Shown here piece by piece: positions 1-8,991 of a stretch of 32,503 bases of DNA. Position 1 is the first letter of the stretch; the number at the start of each line of letters is the position of its first letter. The stretch is from the NCBI RefSeq assembly GCF_035515035.1, contig NZ_DATJCA010000158.1, positions 1-32,503 on the forward strand, read 5' to 3'. Source of the stretch: Gelidibacter sp035515035 (GTDB taxonomy: Bacteria > Bacteroidota > Bacteroidia > Flavobacteriales > Flavobacteriaceae). Made by a program: the position numbers and the translations under genes. Under the pieces are notes generated by a model. It searched no databases. It saw nothing but the letters and a program-made list of their open reading frames with translations, and had not been told where the DNA came from.

Positions 1-120
1 AGTCCCAATAAAAGGATCTACATAACTGGTAATAGCAGTGTCACTTTGTACAATTTCAGGTTGCTTATTACAGCCAAAAATCAAAAAAGCGGATAGAATA
101 ATTAGGTATTTATTTTTCAT
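1..120 (-). CDS. GH92-type alpha-mannosidase lipoprotein, N-terminus only (runs off left edge)
   Basis: Forty codons read in frame from an ATG at 120 to the window edge. The peptide begins MKNKYLIILSAFLIFGC, a lipoprotein signal with Cys17 as the lipidated residue, followed by a short linker and the sequence SYVDPFIGT. The string YVDPFIGT is the hallmark opening of the GH92 catalytic unit, a calcium-dependent exo-alpha-mannosidase family that trims mannose from N-glycans and is abundant in Bacteroidota. Everything beyond residue 40 is outside the window, so the assignment rests on the lipobox plus this one motif. It is divergent from the sensor kinase that starts at 334. A mannosidase fits the glycoprotein-degrading theme of the window. 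Confidence 0.72.
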   Translation of the reverse strand, partial: MKNKYLIILSAFLIFGCNKQPEIVQSDTAITSYVDPFIGT

Positions 121-333
121 GCTTATAATATATTCCAAAATCTCAAAATAGGTATCGTGTTGTCAGGATCTGCCATATTGGTTGGATTCCAGGTGACCCG
201 CATCACACTAGTTAAAAACTAAATTTCCAAATGGAGTTCACTCCATAAATTTTCATAAATTTAACCACAATTGAAATTAATTTAGACGGACAACACGTTA
301 ACTCTCCTGAACATCATCAAATTTTTTATTTAA
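121..333. promoter_or_regulatory. Divergent intergenic region with two inverted repeats
   Basis: This gap separates the GH92 gene from the kinase gene and should hold both promoters. It contains a 16-bp palindrome at 231-246 (arms ATGGAGT/ACTCCAT around TC) and a pair of inverted 9-mers, CGTGTTGTC at 156-164 and GACAACACG at 289-297. Either could be a regulator site; the neighbouring LytTR regulator is one candidate. I could not find a good TTTG-N19-TAnnTTTG promoter here. Confidence 0.35.
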
Positions 334-1404
334 ATGAACTTTTCCTCCAAACGCATCTATAAAATATCCATATGGCACCATATTATTTTTTGGGTGGTCT
401 ATTTTTTATTTAACACCTTCCGTTGGGGAAGTTATTTTAATGATTACCTATATTCATTAAAAACGAATCTTATAGGCTTCCCAATCCACATTGCTTTATG
501 CTATTTTAATATTTACTTCTTGATGCCCAAGTTTTTATTTAAAAGGAAATACTTACCCTATATCATCCTGATTATTTCAGCCATCTATGTAATGGTGTTG
601 GCAAAGTTCAATCTCACTTATTTTTTGATCAGTAATAATGTTTGGCCGGAAGGTCCCGAACCCATAAACCATTTGACCCTTAACTACACTGTTGATATGA
701 TGATTGGTGAGCTATACGTGATCACCTTTGTGACGGCCATAAAAGTGACATTAGACTATTTAAAAGAGCAAAAAAGAGTTACCGACCTCGAAAAAAACCA
801 ATTGGAAACAGAATTGTTATTTTTAAAATCGCAGATTTCGCCACACTTTTTTTTCAATACGTTAAATAACATCCATTCTTTGGCTTTGGAAAAATCGAAC
901 AAGACGTCCAAAATCATCTTAAGACTATCAGAATTAATGCGGTATTTACTTTATGAAACCAAATCCAAACGTCAACCATTGGAAAAAGAAATCATCTGCA
1001 TTCAAAATTATCTAGATCTGGAAAAGATTCGTCATGACGATTTGCTTGAAATCAATATGTCTATTTCAGGAGATCTAGAAGACAAAGAAATAGCTCCTAT
1101 TTTATTGCTCACTTTTGTAGAAAATGCCTTTAAGCATGGTGTTAGCAAGAACATTGGCATCGTTAAAGTTGATATTGATTTCACTATTGAAGAAGAATTT
1201 CTTTATTTTACCATCACCAATCCTTTGCCTGCAGTAACCGACTATAAAAATGAAATCAATTATTCTAGTGGAATAGGCTTAGAAAATGTGAAAAAAAGAT
1301 TGACTTTAGGTTATGATAAGAATGATTATGAACTCAAGATAAATGATGACAACCATATCTTTACCGTAAGTCTTAAAATTAAAGTGACTGACTTACAGCC
1401 TTAG
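334..1404 (+). CDS. LytS/YehU-type sensor histidine kinase
   Basis: A 356-residue membrane sensor kinase of the His_kinase (PF06580) plus HATPase_c type. The N-terminal part (about residues 12-140) is hydrophobic with roughly four membrane segments and no large extracytoplasmic domain. A short coiled linker (about 143-165) leads to the phosphoacceptor block QISPHFFFNTLNNI with His171, then the N-box FVENAFKHG (261-269) and the G-box SGIGLENVKKRL (312-323). It autophosphorylates and passes the phosphate to the LytTR response regulator encoded 39 bp downstream, with which it forms an operon. The stimulus cannot be read from the sequence. It lies between a GH92 gene and a SusCD pair, but in Bacteroidota these pairs often control functions other than the adjacent glycan locus. 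Confidence 0.93.
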   Translation: MNFSSKRIYKISIWHHIIFWVVYFLFNTFRWGSYFNDYLYSLKTNLIGFPIHIALCYFNIYFLMPKFLFKRKYLPYIILIISAIYVMVLAKFNLTYFLISNNVWPEGPEPINHLTLNYTVDMMIGELYVITFVTAIKVTLDYLKEQKRVTDLEKNQLETELLFLKSQISPHFFFNTLNNIHSLALEKSNKTSKIILRLSELMRYLLYETKSKRQPLEKEIICIQNYLDLEKIRHDDLLEINMSISGDLEDKEIAPILLLTFVENAFKHGVSKNIGIVKVDIDFTIEEEFLYFTITNPLPAVTDYKNEINYSSGIGLENVKKRLTLGYDKNDYELKINDDNHIFTVSLKIKVTDLQP

Positions 1405-1443
1405 ATTTTATCCTGAAAATCTCTTGGTACTAAAACAAAAGAC

Positions 1444-2154
1444 ATGAAAATAAAATGTTTAATTATTGACGACGAGCCATTAGCTGTTAATGTAATTAAA
1501 AATTATTTACAGAAAATTGAAGACATCGAATTGGCCGATACCTTCAATAACGCTATTGATGCACTAAACTATTTAAAGCACCATAAAGTTGATGTCATTT
1601 TCTTGGACATCAACATGCCGGTTTTGGACGGTCTGAATTTTATCAAAAGCTTAAAAGAGCCTCCTTTAATAATCATTACCAGTGCCTATACTGAATATGC
1701 CATTGAGACCTATGAACTTGATGTTCTCGATTATTTGGTCAAGCCCATTGAATTTCCAAGGTTCATGAATGGGTTAAATAAGGTTTATAGAAGAATGAAT
1801 ATCAATCAACCTTCTTCTGAGAACAGTAAATCGCGGCCCTACCTTTTCATTAAAATTGATAAGAAAAAAATGAAAAAGGTGTTTTTAGACGAAATATTAG
1901 TAGTTGAAAGCTTAAAGGATTATTTAAAAATCAATACGACCAATGGCCGCTTTTTGATCCATAGCACACTATCAGATTTCACTAATTTATTGCCGACTAC
2001 AGATTTTATTAGGATCCACAGATCTTATACCATATCCATCAATAAAATAGATGCCGTTGAAGGTAACAGCATTGAAATTGATGGGATGCGTTATGTTATT
2101 GGCAGATCTTATATTGAGGAAGTCAAGGACAAGATTTTAAATTCTTCCATTTAG
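1444..2154 (+). CDS. LytTR-family response regulator
   Basis: A 236-residue two-domain response regulator. The receiver domain (1-120) has the acidic pocket D9-D10-E11, the phosphoacceptor Asp55 in the block VIFLDINMPVLDG, the Ser/Thr switch at 79-80 and Lys100 in the YLVKP motif. The C-terminal LytTR DNA-binding domain spans about 132-232 and includes the usual conserved block around FIRIHRSYTISINKI. It is the partner of the upstream kinase, being co-oriented and 39 bp away. LytTR proteins typically bind pairs of short direct repeats; targets here are unknown. A cluster of AAGTAnTAAG-like repeats begins at its stop codon, but that looks like simple repeat rather than an operator. Confidence 0.94.
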   Translation: MKIKCLIIDDEPLAVNVIKNYLQKIEDIELADTFNNAIDALNYLKHHKVDVIFLDINMPVLDGLNFIKSLKEPPLIIITSAYTEYAIETYELDVLDYLVKPIEFPRFMNGLNKVYRRMNINQPSSENSKSRPYLFIKIDKKKMKKVFLDEILVVESLKDYLKINTTNGRFLIHSTLSDFTNLLPTTDFIRIHRSYTISINKIDAVEGNSIEIDGMRYVIGRSYIEEVKDKILNSSI

Positions 2155-2184
2155 TATTAAGTACTAAGAATTAAGTATTAAGAC
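2151..2184. repeat. Short AT-rich tandem repeat after the response regulator
   Basis: Imperfect repeats of the form AAGTAnTAAGnATT overlap the response-regulator stop and run about 34 bp. The rest of the 304-bp gap up to the SusD stop at 2459 has no gene that I can support and ends in the hairpin at 2392-2421. Confidence 0.5.
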
Positions 2185-2391
2185 AAAATAGTCTCACTTC
2201 GGCTATCGGAAACTTCTGATATCTCCGAACAAAAGCACACACTCTTACCATTTCCAAAAACGACGTTTATTCGGAACAAGAATGATTTCTAAAAGAAAGA
2301 CTATTGACGTCATACTGTACCATTAAATCATTTCTGAACATCTTATTTGTAGTTGGGCATCAGCACGAAAAGCATTAGTAATTAAAATCAA

Positions 2392-2421
2392 AAAGGGAGA
2401 ACTTTTAAAAGTTCTCCCTTT
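2392..2421 (-). terminator. Rho-independent terminator of the first susCD operon
   Basis: A perfect 30-bp inverted repeat (arms AAAGGGAGAACTTTT and its complement) lies 37 bp past the SusD stop. Read on the minus strand it is followed by a T-rich stretch (TTTGATTTTAAT), as expected for a terminator of minus-strand transcription. It could also block read-through from the kinase/regulator operon. Confidence 0.82.
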
Positions 2422-2458
2422 CGACTAAACATAAAAATAAAAAAATGAAAACTAATTT

Positions 2459-4390
2459 TTATTCCTGTTGTGCCCACCATAATGGCGTAAACACGTCATC
2501 AGGACCTCCTAATTTGTCAACGGCTTGCGCATATCCACCAGGGATGTTATTCGGGAAATTAGACGGATATTTTAACCTTTGCGGGAAAAATTTGACATCA
2601 CTTGTCATATAATTGCCATCAGTTAAAGCTGGCATATTAGTCAAAGGAGTTTCAATTGCAAGGTTTTCAAAAAATGGCAACCCTAAACGTCTGTGATCGT
2701 TCCATGTTTCTAATGGTAACCATGGTGTTTGTGCGATAAACTTTTGAGTGATAATTTTTGTCAATAGGTCATTTTTCACCGTACCATTTTTATAAAGATT
2801 ATTAACTGGGTAATTCAAAGTGGCTGTACCAGCAGCACCGGTATAACCATCTTTGTATGTCACAGCTACTGAAACTGGTGGCTCAGCGGTATGAGTCCAG
2901 CTAACAGAAGTTCCTAATCTACTATAATCATCAGAAGTTAAATAATCACTTAATTGACTTGAAGTACCATTGTAAGCAAAGCTATCAGCAATACCTTGCT
3001 CATAAGCCTCTTTTCCACCCATCGGCACAGTCCATCCTCTTACAGCTGCTTCTGCAATTAAAAAATAAGATTCCCATGAGGCAAAGAATACTCTTTCGCT
3101 GGAACCATTTCTGTACTTTTTAACCATACGTGGTAAAGCACCTGCAAGATTAATCATTTCGTTTTTAATCTTCTTTCCAGGAGCCACCCAGTTACCACCA
3201 GCATAAGCGTTCCAAGTATTGGCCCCATTTAGCGTTGCCAAAACATCATCCACGTCCTTACCATCAGCATCTTTAACAATATTTGCAATCACTCCTGTAG
3301 ATTTCTCATCACTATTACCCATATATTGTGGATTAGTAAAATCTCCAGGTACTGTATAAATCTTATAGGCTCTAGGATCAATCGTGTTTTGTATCCCATC
3401 AAAGAAGTATCCTGCAGAAGGATCATTTGTTTTCAGTGCAAAATGCTCGTCAAATCTTAGACCCATATAATTTGCAGGTTTGATGTAGGCCTGTTGTGCT
3501 GCCGACAATACATCAGCCGAAGGAATACCACCCAAACCAATCATCAGGTTGTTAAGTGTTGCAGTTATTTCCTGATTATACCAAGGTCTGGTCATAACTC
3601 CTGTAAAATTATCCCATCCATTATTTTCTTCAACGGCAAAAATATCACCTGCTTCTTTTATAAAATCACTACCAGCTACAGCACTTTCAAATTCCGATTG
3701 TGCTTTTGCCGGATCTACCTCAGACAAACGCATTGCTAAACGCATTCTTAACGAGTTTCCATATTTTCTCCATTTTGCATAATCATATCCGTAAGCAGGA
3801 TCCAAGTCTCTCAAAGCATCACTGTGATTTGTCAAACCAAGATCTAACGCACTTGTAGCCTCTTTTAACTCTTCTAGAATGTAATAGTAGACAGTTTTCA
3901 CATCACTATACTCAGGGTTGACACCTTGAAAACCATCCACTGGGATAGGACCAAAATTGTCAGCCATTTCACTCATAAGATAGGCACGCCAAATTCTTGC
4001 AACTTGTTTGAGGTTCGGCGTATGCTCTCTGGCAGTCCCTACTTCTATTTGTTGGTCAGCCACTTTAATACCCGCATTAATGTTTCTCAACCATGAAGAT
4101 ATATAACCGTTGTAATAGTCACTTGACCAACCATCGTTTGGACTACCTGCCGATATCCCTGCAGGTTTAATCATTCGTGATGCACGATCCCAATATAGAA
4201 CGAATACCCGCTCAGCGATATGTGGATCCATTTGTGCACCTCCAATAGAATTATTAATAAAGTATTCTATCTGTACTTGGTCGCCACTTGCTGCGACAGG
4301 ATCTATATTTAACTCTTCAAACTCAGAGCAGGACAGGAATGCTAACAGCACACCACCAACTAAGCTTGTTTTTTTTAATATTTTTCTCAT
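2459..4390 (-). CDS. SusD-like outer-membrane glycan-binding lipoprotein (SusD-like_2 type)
   Basis: A 643-residue surface lipoprotein. The signal ends in the lipobox FLSC with Cys21 lipidated, followed by SEFEELNIDP, a start typical of the SusD-like_2 (PF12771) subgroup. Helical TPR-like content is seen around LKQVARIWRAYLMSEMADN and KWRKYGNSLRMRLAMRLSEV, and the C-terminal block PWLPLETWNDHRRLGLP is the usual end of this subgroup. It caps the SusC-type barrel encoded 44 bp upstream and delivers ligand to it. It is longer than the roughly 500 residues of many SusD proteins because of a central loop insert. The ligand is unknown; adjacent genes suggest a host-type or algal glycoprotein glycan, but this pair could also take up peptides. 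Confidence 0.93.
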   Translation of the reverse strand: MRKILKKTSLVGGVLLAFLSCSEFEELNIDPVAASGDQVQIEYFINNSIGGAQMDPHIAERVFVLYWDRASRMIKPAGISAGSPNDGWSSDYYNGYISSWLRNINAGIKVADQQIEVGTAREHTPNLKQVARIWRAYLMSEMADNFGPIPVDGFQGVNPEYSDVKTVYYYILEELKEATSALDLGLTNHSDALRDLDPAYGYDYAKWRKYGNSLRMRLAMRLSEVDPAKAQSEFESAVAGSDFIKEAGDIFAVEENNGWDNFTGVMTRPWYNQEITATLNNLMIGLGGIPSADVLSAAQQAYIKPANYMGLRFDEHFALKTNDPSAGYFFDGIQNTIDPRAYKIYTVPGDFTNPQYMGNSDEKSTGVIANIVKDADGKDVDDVLATLNGANTWNAYAGGNWVAPGKKIKNEMINLAGALPRMVKKYRNGSSERVFFASWESYFLIAEAAVRGWTVPMGGKEAYEQGIADSFAYNGTSSQLSDYLTSDDYSRLGTSVSWTHTAEPPVSVAVTYKDGYTGAAGTATLNYPVNNLYKNGTVKNDLLTKIITQKFIAQTPWLPLETWNDHRRLGLPFFENLAIETPLTNMPALTDGNYMTSDVKFFPQRLKYPSNFPNNIPGGYAQAVDKLGGPDDVFTPLWWAQQE

Positions 4391-4434
4391 AACTTGTATA
4401 TTATAATTTTTGTAACTTAAATGATACGTTAATT

Positions 4435-7400
4435 TTAGAAACTTAAAGATACGTTCAAGAATACGCTACTTGTTGTTGGAGGTGAAAGGTATTCAAAACC
4501 TGTGGCATTGGTAGAAGTCGCAAAAACAGACTCTGGATCAATACCATTTAAGTTATTTTTTAACATCCACACGTTGTTCGCTGAAAGACCTATTTTAGCT
4601 CCCTGTATTCCAGAACCTCCTAACCATTCAGATGGTATAGAATAGTTAAGATTAATATTTCTCAACCTTACGTTGGTAGCATCGTAAATATTGGCTTCAT
4701 TAATCCCTAAGTTTCCAGATCTCGTTGTAATAGCTTCCCAATATCTCTGAGGTGAAACACCTTGGCTATTTACCGTATAACCCCCACTTCCATCACTAAC
4801 AACACCATCAACAACAATGTCAGCTCTTTCGCCATTAACAACAGTCACTGCAGCGTTCCCAGAAAGCTGCATCGCATGATTTGAACCAGAGAAAATCTCT
4901 CCACCTATTCGAGCGTCAATCAAGAATCCTAAAGATAGGTTTTTATAAGTAAGGGTATTTGAAAAACCAAGCATAACATCTGGTTGCTGATTTCCTAATT
5001 TAAATCTTTCGCCATTATTAGCAGCTACTGGTAATCCTGTGCCGTCCAAAATAATTTGTCCGTAGTATGGACTAGTTTGATCCTTTACTCTATCGAACTT
5101 AGTACCCCAAATTTCACCATAACTACCTCCTTCAATTGCGAGGACTGATAAATTGTCATAACCTCCCAAACGGAACTGAGTAACGTCATCAGCTAAACTT
5201 TCAATGGTATTTTTGTTTGTTGAATAGTTAATGCTTGCATCCCAACTTAAACCTTCTGGATCGTCAAGGATTCTTCCATTAATAGACAACTCAACACCTT
5301 TATTCTGTACATCTCCAGCATTAACCATCTTCTCATTATAACCACTCAACGGATCCAACGGCAAACCAATCAATTGGTTGGTAGCATTAGATTTGTACCA
5401 AGCAATATCCACTCCTAATCTATTGTTGAAGAAACGGCCTTCCAAACCAATCTCTTGTGATTTGATCAGCTCACTTCTTAAATCAGGATTAAAAAGCGTA
5501 TTGTTTGTTCCTGCAGTCGTATTCCCATTAGAATCATTACCAATCCAATAGCTATTATAAAGCCTGTATGGCGGAAGGTCATTACCTACAGTAGCATAAG
5601 ACGCTCTAATTTTACCAAAGGTTAACCACCCCGGCAAATCAGAACCTGCCTTTCTAATCATATCTGTAAATACGAATGACGTACTGATCGATGGATAGAA
5701 AAACGATCTGTTTTCTTTACTTAAGGTAGAAGACCAGTCGTTACGTCCTGTAAAATCAACGAATAAGAATCCGTCATAGTTAATTTGTAATGTTCCGTAA
5801 AGAGAATTCGTTCTTCTTTCAGATGAACCCTGACTGACGCTTGGTGCATTTTCACCATTATTCAATGAGAACAAATTAGGAACTACAAGAACTCCAGAGT
5901 TTCCGCTAATATGATCAGAGCTTCGTCCCATGATATTTCCACCAAGAGTTGCAGAACCTCCAAATTTACCAATAATGTCATCTTGAGCGGCCATCAATAA
6001 GAAACTGAAGTTTTTCTCGATAAAAGAGTCTTTTCCAAAACCATATCTTCCCGTATCGTTTCCTGGGCTACCTGCGTATAATTTAGATTCGGTGGTAGTG
6101 GTATAAATATCAGCACCTGCTCTTACTTCAGAACTCAACCAATCTGTAATATCATATTTAATAGATCCGTTCAATAAGAAACGATCTCTCGCATCATTGC
6201 TCAATCTGTTTTTTACAGACCAGTATGGGTTTTCAGAGTTCTCAGTAGTAAACCATCTCATTTTACCAAACTCATCAGAACTATTTTCAAATTGGGTAAT
6301 GTCCAATGACACTGGCAACTGTGCGAGTGTTCCAAAAGCATTATTGTTATTTGAACCATTTAAAGGTCTGTTACCTGCTTTAGTATTGATGTACTGAACT
6401 TTCACATCAGTGGTCCATTTTTTATTTTCTCCAAAATTTGAAACCGCTCTGGTAGTTAAGTTCAATCGTTCTAAAGTTGATCCAGGGACATTACTATCAT
6501 CATGCAAATAACTGGCAGAGGAGTATAATGAAGTACCTTCTGTCACTTGTTGTTGAAATGATAAGCTATACGTTTGGTTAAACCCACCATCATAGTAGTT
6601 GCCCATATTATCATAAGCCCTTAAAGTTGTTGGATCACCTTTCCAATCGGTAACGGATTGTCCTTCAATCTTGGTTCCCCAACTCTTACGAGCGTAGTCC
6701 TTATTTGTAGCATCATAAACGCCATCATAACCTTGAGAGAACGAACTTTGGGTCTTTGGTTCCAGAAACATTCTTTCAAAACCTGTGGTTGCAGAAAAAG
6801 TGATACCTAATCCTTTTCTTGCTTTACCTGTTTTGGTGGTAATCAAAATAACACCGTTACCCGCACGAGAACCATAAAGTGCCGCTGCAGAAGCACCCTT
6901 TAAAACCGTCATGGTTTCAATATCATCAGGGTTTAAATCTCCCAAACCATTTCCCATATCTTGTGAAGGGTTCCAAAAGTCGTTGTTGTCAGCTCCAGTA
7001 AAGTTATCCATCGGAACTCCATCCACTACAATCAGTGGCTGGTTATCTCCAGTAAGCGAGCTATTTCCCCTAAGGACAATTTTAGAAGAACTGGCAGGAC
7101 CATTACTACCTTTAATCACCTGAATACCTGCTATTTTACCTGATAAAGCATTGGCGACGTTGGTTTCTCTTGATTCTGTCAATGCCTCGCCCTTCACTTC
7201 CTGAACAGCATATCCTAAAGATTTACGTTCTCTTTTAATACCAAGTGCAGTAACTACAACTTCGTCTAATTGACTCACATCTTCTACGAGAGAAACGTTA
7301 ATCGTGGTCCGACCATTAACAGCAATCTCTTGTGTAGTAAAGCCCACGTAAGAAAACTGCAAAGTGCCCTCACTTGGTACGTTAATGCTGTAATTACCAT

Positions 7401-7572
7401 CAAAATCTGTTGTTACCCCTGTGGTAGTTCCTTTAACAAGGACACTAACTCCCGGAAGTCCCAAACTGCTTGCAGCGTCAACAACAACTCCTTTTACCGT
7501 TGTTTGCGCCTGCATACCATAAGTGCATAGAATACCAAACACAAACAGTAATTTAAGTACCTTTTTTGTCAT
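4435..7572 (-). CDS. SusC/RagA-family TonB-dependent outer-membrane transporter
   Basis: A 1045-residue TonB-dependent barrel. Residues 1-22 are a signal peptide ending AQA-like (MQAQ). Residues about 24-100 form a carboxypeptidase-regulatory-like (CarboxypepD_reg) domain with GVSVLVKGTTTGVTTDFDGNY. A SusC-type signature LDEVVVTALG follows, then the plug domain with the SusC blocks RGNSSLTGDNQPLIVVDGVP and GSAAAALYGSRAGNGVILITTK-like sequence, and finally a beta barrel ending in Phe (NVSLSF). It imports glycan or peptide fragments across the outer membrane using TonB energy, capped by the SusD-like lipoprotein downstream. Unlike the second SusC of the window it lacks the GntR operator upstream, so it is probably controlled separately. 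Confidence 0.96.
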   Translation of the reverse strand: MTKKVLKLLFVFGILCTYGMQAQTTVKGVVVDAASSLGLPGVSVLVKGTTTGVTTDFDGNYSINVPSEGTLQFSYVGFTTQEIAVNGRTTINVSLVEDVSQLDEVVVTALGIKRERKSLGYAVQEVKGEALTESRETNVANALSGKIAGIQVIKGSNGPASSSKIVLRGNSSLTGDNQPLIVVDGVPMDNFTGADNNDFWNPSQDMGNGLGDLNPDDIETMTVLKGASAAALYGSRAGNGVILITTKTGKARKGLGITFSATTGFERMFLEPKTQSSFSQGYDGVYDATNKDYARKSWGTKIEGQSVTDWKGDPTTLRAYDNMGNYYDGGFNQTYSLSFQQQVTEGTSLYSSASYLHDDSNVPGSTLERLNLTTRAVSNFGENKKWTTDVKVQYINTKAGNRPLNGSNNNNAFGTLAQLPVSLDITQFENSSDEFGKMRWFTTENSENPYWSVKNRLSNDARDRFLLNGSIKYDITDWLSSEVRAGADIYTTTTESKLYAGSPGNDTGRYGFGKDSFIEKNFSFLLMAAQDDIIGKFGGSATLGGNIMGRSSDHISGNSGVLVVPNLFSLNNGENAPSVSQGSSERRTNSLYGTLQINYDGFLFVDFTGRNDWSSTLSKENRSFFYPSISTSFVFTDMIRKAGSDLPGWLTFGKIRASYATVGNDLPPYRLYNSYWIGNDSNGNTTAGTNNTLFNPDLRSELIKSQEIGLEGRFFNNRLGVDIAWYKSNATNQLIGLPLDPLSGYNEKMVNAGDVQNKGVELSINGRILDDPEGLSWDASINYSTNKNTIESLADDVTQFRLGGYDNLSVLAIEGGSYGEIWGTKFDRVKDQTSPYYGQIILDGTGLPVAANNGERFKLGNQQPDVMLGFSNTLTYKNLSLGFLIDARIGGEIFSGSNHAMQLSGNAAVTVVNGERADIVVDGVVSDGSGGYTVNSQGVSPQRYWEAITTRSGNLGINEANIYDATNVRLRNINLNYSIPSEWLGGSGIQGAKIGLSANNVWMLKNNLNGIDPESVFATSTNATGFEYLSPPTTSSVFLNVSLSF

Positions 7573-7783
7573 AATTTTATTATAAGTTTAATTTGATTTC
7601 TTAAATGAATGCAATAAAACTATCAATAGTGAATATTTTCGACTAATGACGTTTCTGGCAAGGAGTAGGGCGTCATATAACGCTGTAGTATGGATTATTT
7701 TGCCAAATTTGAGTTAAAATGCCCTCTATATTCCAGTAAAATCATCAATGCGAATTGACCTTAAATATAGCGAAATTTTCCGA
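7573..7783 (-). promoter_or_regulatory. Upstream region of first susC
   Basis: This 211-bp gap must hold the susC promoter. No convincing TTTG-N19-TAnnTTTG pair is visible. It holds a small inverted repeat, ATGACG at 7646-7651 and CGTCAT at 7671-7676, that might be an operator. The palindrome found at the two sialic acid operons is absent. Confidence 0.3.
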
Positions 7784-8991
7784 CTATTTCACCACTTCAG
7801 TAAATCCAAGCGCTCCCACTCCAGTCGAAACACCTGTAAGCCAAGGCCCTTGATACGGGATTGAAGATTCGGGATAATTATCCGCTAAAATATAAGTAAG
7901 CGTATCTCCTTTGTAAATGGATTGATTTGAAAAGTTTAAACGAAGTCGTTTTGGATTTTTCGGATCGATTGCTAAATTGGAAATGGTAGTGGTTCTTTTA
8001 TTATTTATGGCGAAGGCATAATCTTTTAAATCATACTTAATTCCTCCTATTATAAGTTCTGGTTGAATGGTGATAGCCTTATCAAATTCAATAACTAAAG
8101 ATGTAGAAGATTCCAATGTGACACCAATTACTTGAGGCGCTTCAAAATCGACGGTGGCGCCGTAAAAATCATATTTTGCCATATTAGAAATCCATTTACC
8201 CAATACCTCATATCCGAGGGCATGATAATGGCATCCGTCTGATAAAAAGTAAGTTCCATTTTCTGATTTTGGATTTGAAGGAAAACCATGTCGGGTCATG
8301 ATTTTTACATCCTTATGTGTTTTGGCAAACTGCCTTTGGGCTTCTCTAATGTTTTGATGCCCATTTTTGGAGTTGCATCCGGGAGGAGTTTGGACCAGAT
8401 AGAATTTCTCAAAGGTATAATCGGTTTTAAAATCCTTGTACAATTTTTCCAATGCGGTTTTATAATCTAAAATCGAATCTTCCACATTGCTTTCTCCTTG
8501 GTTCCAAATAAATGCTTTGATTTCATTTTTTAAGCCCGAAGATCCAATCGGTAGTGCAACCGCCCGTATGGCACATCCAAATCGGCAGTACTGGTTTTTT
8601 GATAAAAAGAAATGGCACCTCCGCCCCCTGCACCGTTTATTATGGCAATGGGAACGCTTTCTGAAGCGACCAAGTTCATACCTATATTTAGTCCCAAAAC
8701 ACCAATCATACCATTGCCCACGAGTTGAGCACCACCACGAACATCAGGCGCTTTGCCACGCGCCAAATACCAATTGGTGTTTGTGGCTTCTGGGTAAATA
8801 GCCGATTGATTATACACATGCATCGCGCCAATGGTCCGCACCCATTGCGCATCAGCAGGTAAATCCTCATCATTATAGGCATGGTCATAATCTATAGCCC
8901 AAGCGTTGGATTGTCCGCTAATTACATAGACATCTCCCGCCGTGACATGGGCTGCTGTTTTAATTAGGACTTCGGTTTCATCTTTTTTTTT
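7784..8991 (-). pseudogene. Frameshifted sialate O-acetylesterase (SASA) module, distal part of the GH20 gene
   Basis: Minus-strand coding continues beyond the GH20 stop but in two other frames. From 8991 to about 8540 the second frame reads DETEVLIKTAAHVTAGDVYV then ISGQSNAW, the nucleophile block of SASA (PF03629) esterases, and goes on to DVPYGRLHYRL before a stop at 8530-8532. From about 8550 to 7784 the third frame reads GLKNEIKAFIWNQGESNVED, the second conserved SASA block, and LSDGCHYHALGYEVLGKW, the Asp/His block. All catalytic elements survive across three frames; each junction needs one added base. The first junction is a run of nine A (8983-8991), the second lies at about 8529-8555. 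The module would remove O-acetyl groups from sialic acids. As written it cannot be translated as one protein, so it is called a pseudogene, but sequencing error or phase variation is possible. Confidence 0.85.

Noticed and set aside
123..213. Minus-strand 30-codon frame ending FWNIL upstream of the GH92 gene, looking like the tail of a protein
   Set aside because: Preceded directly by a stop codon, no upstream continuation in the same frame, and too short to support; could be a gene remnant but nothing confirms it.
8706..8888. Minus-strand 60-codon frame inside the esterase remnant
   Set aside because: Out of frame with the SASA coding that contains SGQSN and runs through the same stretch; a shadow frame.
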